From: an uncultured Campylobacter sp.
GTDB lineage: Bacteria; Campylobacterota; Campylobacteria; Campylobacterales; Campylobacteraceae
NCBI RefSeq assembly: GCF_938030785.1
Contig: NZ_CALHIK010000018.1
Location: 1-16,684, forward strand
Direction of reading: 5' to 3'
Length of the DNA: 16,684 nt
Positions within the stretch are counted from its first letter, which is position 1, and every line of letters begins with the position of its first letter. Under the pieces are notes generated by a model. It was not told where the DNA came from. It searched no databases and worked only from the letters and a program-made list of their open reading frames with translations. This document shows positions 14,318-16,684 of the stretch, one piece after another. The position numbers were made by a program, and so were the translations under genes.

Positions 14318-16684
14318 CTGCCCTCTCCTTTGGAATTTGAAATTTTATCGATTTTCACGCTTGCATAGCGCGAGGTTTTGAAAAATATCTCGCCGCGCAG
14401 TTTCTCGTCAAAATACGGCAGATACGCCCCGCTAAAGCCCGGATCGATCTTTACGCTAGCGACGATTTCGCATTTTAAATTTACGAGCTCAGTCGCGCCG
14501 TTTTCGCCATTTGCATTGTCAGAGGTACTGACTTTGTGCGCGCCGCTAGCGCGATCCGCTTTTTTTGCACGACCGGCGTCGCCCTTGTCGCTTTCGTTGC
14601 TAGCAGCGCTAGCTTTAGGTGCGTCGCTAGTTTTTTCATTATGACCCGCGCCGTCTGCTTGGTAAATTTTAACGACGTCGCCCGCGTTCACGCCCAAGCT
14701 TTCGGCGATGCTAGGGCTTAGATACAGTGCGCCCGCTTCGCCCAGTCCGCTGCTTGCGCCGCTAAATTTATTGAATTGATGCAGCGGATTTGCCTCATAG
14801 ATTAAAATTTCGCCCTCACCCGCGCTAAGCGGCGCGGAAAGCGAAATTTCAAACTCATCCTCGCTCGCGGCGAGCTCCTCGTTTCGCAACTCATATCCGC
14901 GGTGGTTTGCGCCGCCGTTGTCGTAGAAATTTTCTAAATCGTCAAATTTAATCGGCTCAAAATCCGCGCCCAAGTTTGACGTATAGCTGATCGCGTGCTC
15001 CGCGCAAACTCCCAGCGCACAGGCGATGTCGTTTAACTCATATCCGCCGTAATCAAGCGCCGCATTGGTAGGCACTACGCGCTTATCGTAGTTCGTAAAC
15101 GTGCCCTCCTGCTGCACCAAGCTAGGCGCGTCCAGATCCGCTTCCAGCACGCCGAAGCTTATATCGCCCGCTTCATTGTAGCCTAGCGCCTCGCCCGCGC
15201 TCGCTTGCGCGCTAAGCTCGCAGATGAGCGCGACGCCTAGACTGTTCGTGCGCGGCGGCACCAATAGCACCTTAAATGGCGTGTAGCGCTGCACCAAGCC
15301 TGCTAGACGCGCAAGCATGGCGCTATTTGGCGTGCGGATAAAATCCTCGCCGATGATAAGCGAAAAATGCTCCTTTTTAGCCAAAATTTCATCTATTTTT
15401 TGCTCGTCCAGACCCAGCGCGCGGGCGAAATTTGAAATTTTACTTTCCGCGGGATTCTCGGAATTCTGCGCGGAATTTTTTGCGGAATCCGCGCTGCTTG
15501 TGCCTGCGGAATTTGCAGAATTTTGGGTGCGCTCTAAATTTTGCAAATCTGCGGATTTCTCGTCTAAATTTTCCTCCGTCGCAGCGCGCGAAATTTCAAA
15601 TTCCGCCGCGAGTTTCACATCCAGCCACTCAGGCAGATCGCGCCCGAACTTTTGCAAGATCCAAAGCAGGATCTGTGCCTCCAAGCCCGCAGCGTGCGGC
15701 TGATGGATGAAATTTTTGCCAAAGCCCTTAATGCCCTCGTCGCAAAACGGATGAAAATAGATTCCGCTTGCCTTATTTAGCTTGCAGGCGCTATTTACCG
15801 CATAGCCCAGATTTGGCGCGTCGCTACGTAAAAACGTGCCGCAAACAACGATGAAATCGCTGTTTTTAATCGTTTGCGAATTGGCATTATAAAATTTTGT
15901 GCCGCTAAGCTTAGAAAATTCGCGCAAAAATTTTTGATACGCAAGCGCTTCATCGTTAATCAGAGCGAGCTTAAATTTTTGCCGCAAAAGCTCTAAAATC
16001 CGCGCCTCTTCGTTGGTAATGAAGCTATTAAATTTGATATTTTTGATCTCGCCGTCCTCGATGCCGCGCACGATGCGGCTAAAAACCGCATCGTTTTTGC
16101 TCGCCCGCTCGTTTGAAAAATCCCAGCCGAAGCGCGCTCCCGCATGCAGGACACTAAAATTTATGTCGCTGCTAACGCGATAAATTTTTTCACGCGGGTC
16201 GCCTATGCCGCGGCGCTTGACCTCGTAATAAAGTAGTTCGCAGTCGCTACTGTGCGGATTGGAAGCGGGGATTTGGCGCAACTCCCAGGCGTTTGAAACG
16301 TATTTAAACGCGCTCTCTACCAGAGCCCCAGTCGGGCAGACCGCCGCGCTCTCACCGTAGTTTACGCAATCGTCATTTTCATTTACTCGCGCGATTAGGC
16401 TTTTTTGAAGTTTGTTCCACACGGCGTAGGCGTCTTTAGGCATCGCGTCTTTTTGCTCCTTGCTCGGCGCGTCTCCGCCGCGCGGAACGAGTTTAAACGC
16501 ATCTACGCCCAGGCGGTCTTTCGCGGCGGTAATACAGCGTTCGCAAACGATGCAAAGGCTAGGATCGTAGCTCAAATAACCCCAATCCTGCACCTCGCGC
16601 GCCATATCGCGGATAGCGTAAATTTGGGCATTTGTGCGCATCAGATGGGCTAAATTTTGAAGCTCGCACTCGCCGCTTTGATCG
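14314..16684 (-). CDS. nuoG: NADH-quinone oxidoreductase subunit G (NuoG), partial at right edge
   Basis: Large iron-sulphur subunit of the Complex I peripheral arm. The gene is cut by the window end: the frame stays open past the ATG at 16641 to base 16684, reading DQSGECELQ, the end of the His/Cys3 cluster motif (CPxCDxxGxCELQ) found inside NuoG proteins. The 16641 ATG is therefore not the start, and the N-terminal [2Fe-2S] domain lies outside. Numbering from that ATG, cluster cysteines are C30-x2-C33-x2-C36 and C102 (CPTGAL). The extra N7-type cysteines are absent. The rest is the molybdopterin-oxidoreductase-like fold, with QEGTFTNYDKRVVPTNAAL near 511-529. Two low-complexity insertions (about 356-400 and 663-717) are described separately. 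The stop overlaps the nuoH start. In C. jejuni nuoE and nuoF are replaced by small proteins; that part is not visible here. Confidence 0.93.
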   Translation of the reverse strand, partial: DQSGECELQNLAHLMRTNAQIYAIRDMAREVQDWGYLSYDPSLCIVCERCITAAKDRLGVDAFKLVPRGGDAPSKEQKDAMPKDAYAVWNKLQKSLIARVNENDDCVNYGESAAVCPTGALVESAFKYVSNAWELRQIPASNPHSSDCELLYYEVKRRGIGDPREKIYRVSSDINFSVLHAGARFGWDFSNERASKNDAVFSRIVRGIEDGEIKNIKFNSFITNEEARILELLRQKFKLALINDEALAYQKFLREFSKLSGTKFYNANSQTIKNSDFIVVCGTFLRSDAPNLGYAVNSACKLNKASGIYFHPFCDEGIKGFGKNFIHQPHAAGLEAQILLWILQKFGRDLPEWLDVKLAAEFEISRAATEENLDEKSADLQNLERTQNSANSAGTSSADSAKNSAQNSENPAESKISNFARALGLDEQKIDEILAKKEHFSLIIGEDFIRTPNSAMLARLAGLVQRYTPFKVLLVPPRTNSLGVALICELSAQASAGEALGYNEAGDISFGVLEADLDAPSLVQQEGTFTNYDKRVVPTNAALDYGGYELNDIACALGVCAEHAISYTSNLGADFEPIKFDDLENFYDNGGANHRGYELRNEELAASEDEFEISLSAPLSAGEGEILIYEANPLHQFNKFSGASSGLGEAGALYLSPSIAESLGVNAGDVVKIYQADGAGHNEKTSDAPKASAASNESDKGDAGRAKKADRASGAHKVSTSDNANGENGATELVNLKCEIVASVKIDPGFSGAYLPYFDEKLRGEIFFKTSRYASVKIDKISNSKGEGR
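14491..14655 (-). repeat. Low-complexity insertion 2 in nuoG
   Basis: About 55 codons (663-717, counted from the ATG at 16641) rich in Ala, Ser, Asp, Lys and Gly, between VNAGDVVKIYQ and LVNLKCEIVASVKIDPGF, in the small C-terminal beta domain. The DNA repeats GCTAG-containing words (gctagc and cgctag around 14540-14635) rather than the GAATTC words of insertion 1. Frame is intact. Confidence 0.6.
15442..15576 (-). repeat. Low-complexity insertion 1 in nuoG (NS repeats)
   Basis: About 45 codons (356-400, counted from the ATG at 16641) with recurring NSA, NSE, SADSA and QNS words, resembling the NuoI tail. The DNA has a perfect 7-base inverted repeat (TTCCGCG 15445-15451, CGCGGAA 15469-15475) with GAATTC in the 17-base loop, followed by GCGGAATCCGC (15482-15492), which can pair 5+5 around one base. 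Frame is intact. Confidence 0.65.

Noticed and set aside
16300..16375. C-x2-Y-x2-S-x3-CP in NuoG as a decayed ferredoxin site
   Set aside because: Other NuoG proteins also have only the last Cys here (CPTG or CPVG); the first Cys is an incidental extra.
16639..16641. ATG at 16641 as the nuoG start
   Set aside because: The frame continues upstream to the window edge with the internal NuoG motif SGECELQ, so the gene is truncated by the window.

Overview
The window looks like chromosome of a Campylobacter of moderate GC, most like the oral C. gracilis / C. showae / C. rectus group. The reasons are the Campylobacter-type gene order (moaA-queE-queD next to a membrane coiled-coil gene, a UbiA-family prenyltransferase and miaA), the nuo gene types, and promoters with a T-rich stretch followed by a TATAAT-like -10 and no clear -35. 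The species is an inference from sequence style; no marker gene is present.

Left part (1-5440). About 390 bases at the left edge hold no convincing gene. A leftward operon follows: moaA, queE, queD and a small lipoprotein, joined by stop/start overlaps (ATGA, ATGA, TGATG), with a TATAAT promoter just upstream of moaA. MoaA starts molybdenum cofactor synthesis. QueD and QueE make the deazaguanine precursor of queuosine. To the right, also leftward, come a one-helix coiled-coil membrane protein and mqnP (menaquinone prenyltransferase). miaA (tRNA A37 prenylation) is divergent, and the mqnP and miaA core promoters overlap in about 45 bp.

Middle (5441-6243). A convergent gap is followed by an unrecognised 171-aa gene, and a 35-codon small ORF with a strong ribosome binding site overlaps its start. 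Both lie directly downstream of nuoN.

Right part (6244-16684). This is the distal half of the leftward Complex I operon, in the order nuoG (cut by the right edge), H, I, J, K, L, M, N. The genes overlap or are separated by at most 10 bases. G and I carry iron-sulphur clusters; H, J, K, L, M and N form the proton-pumping membrane arm. nuoE and nuoF, if present, lie outside the window.

The most unusual feature is a set of long, in-frame, low-complexity segments inside otherwise conserved enzymes: QueE (~80 residues), NuoN (~100 residues), NuoG (two, ~45 and ~55 residues) and NuoI (~158-residue tail). At DNA level they are built from recurring short words. The palindrome TTAAATTTAA occurs in queE and nuoN. 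TCCGNNNCGGA plus GAATTC/GGAATTTT words occur in nuoI, and GAATTC/GCGGAAT words also occur in nuoG. This suggests a genome-wide process seeding or expanding coding repeats in loops and tails.
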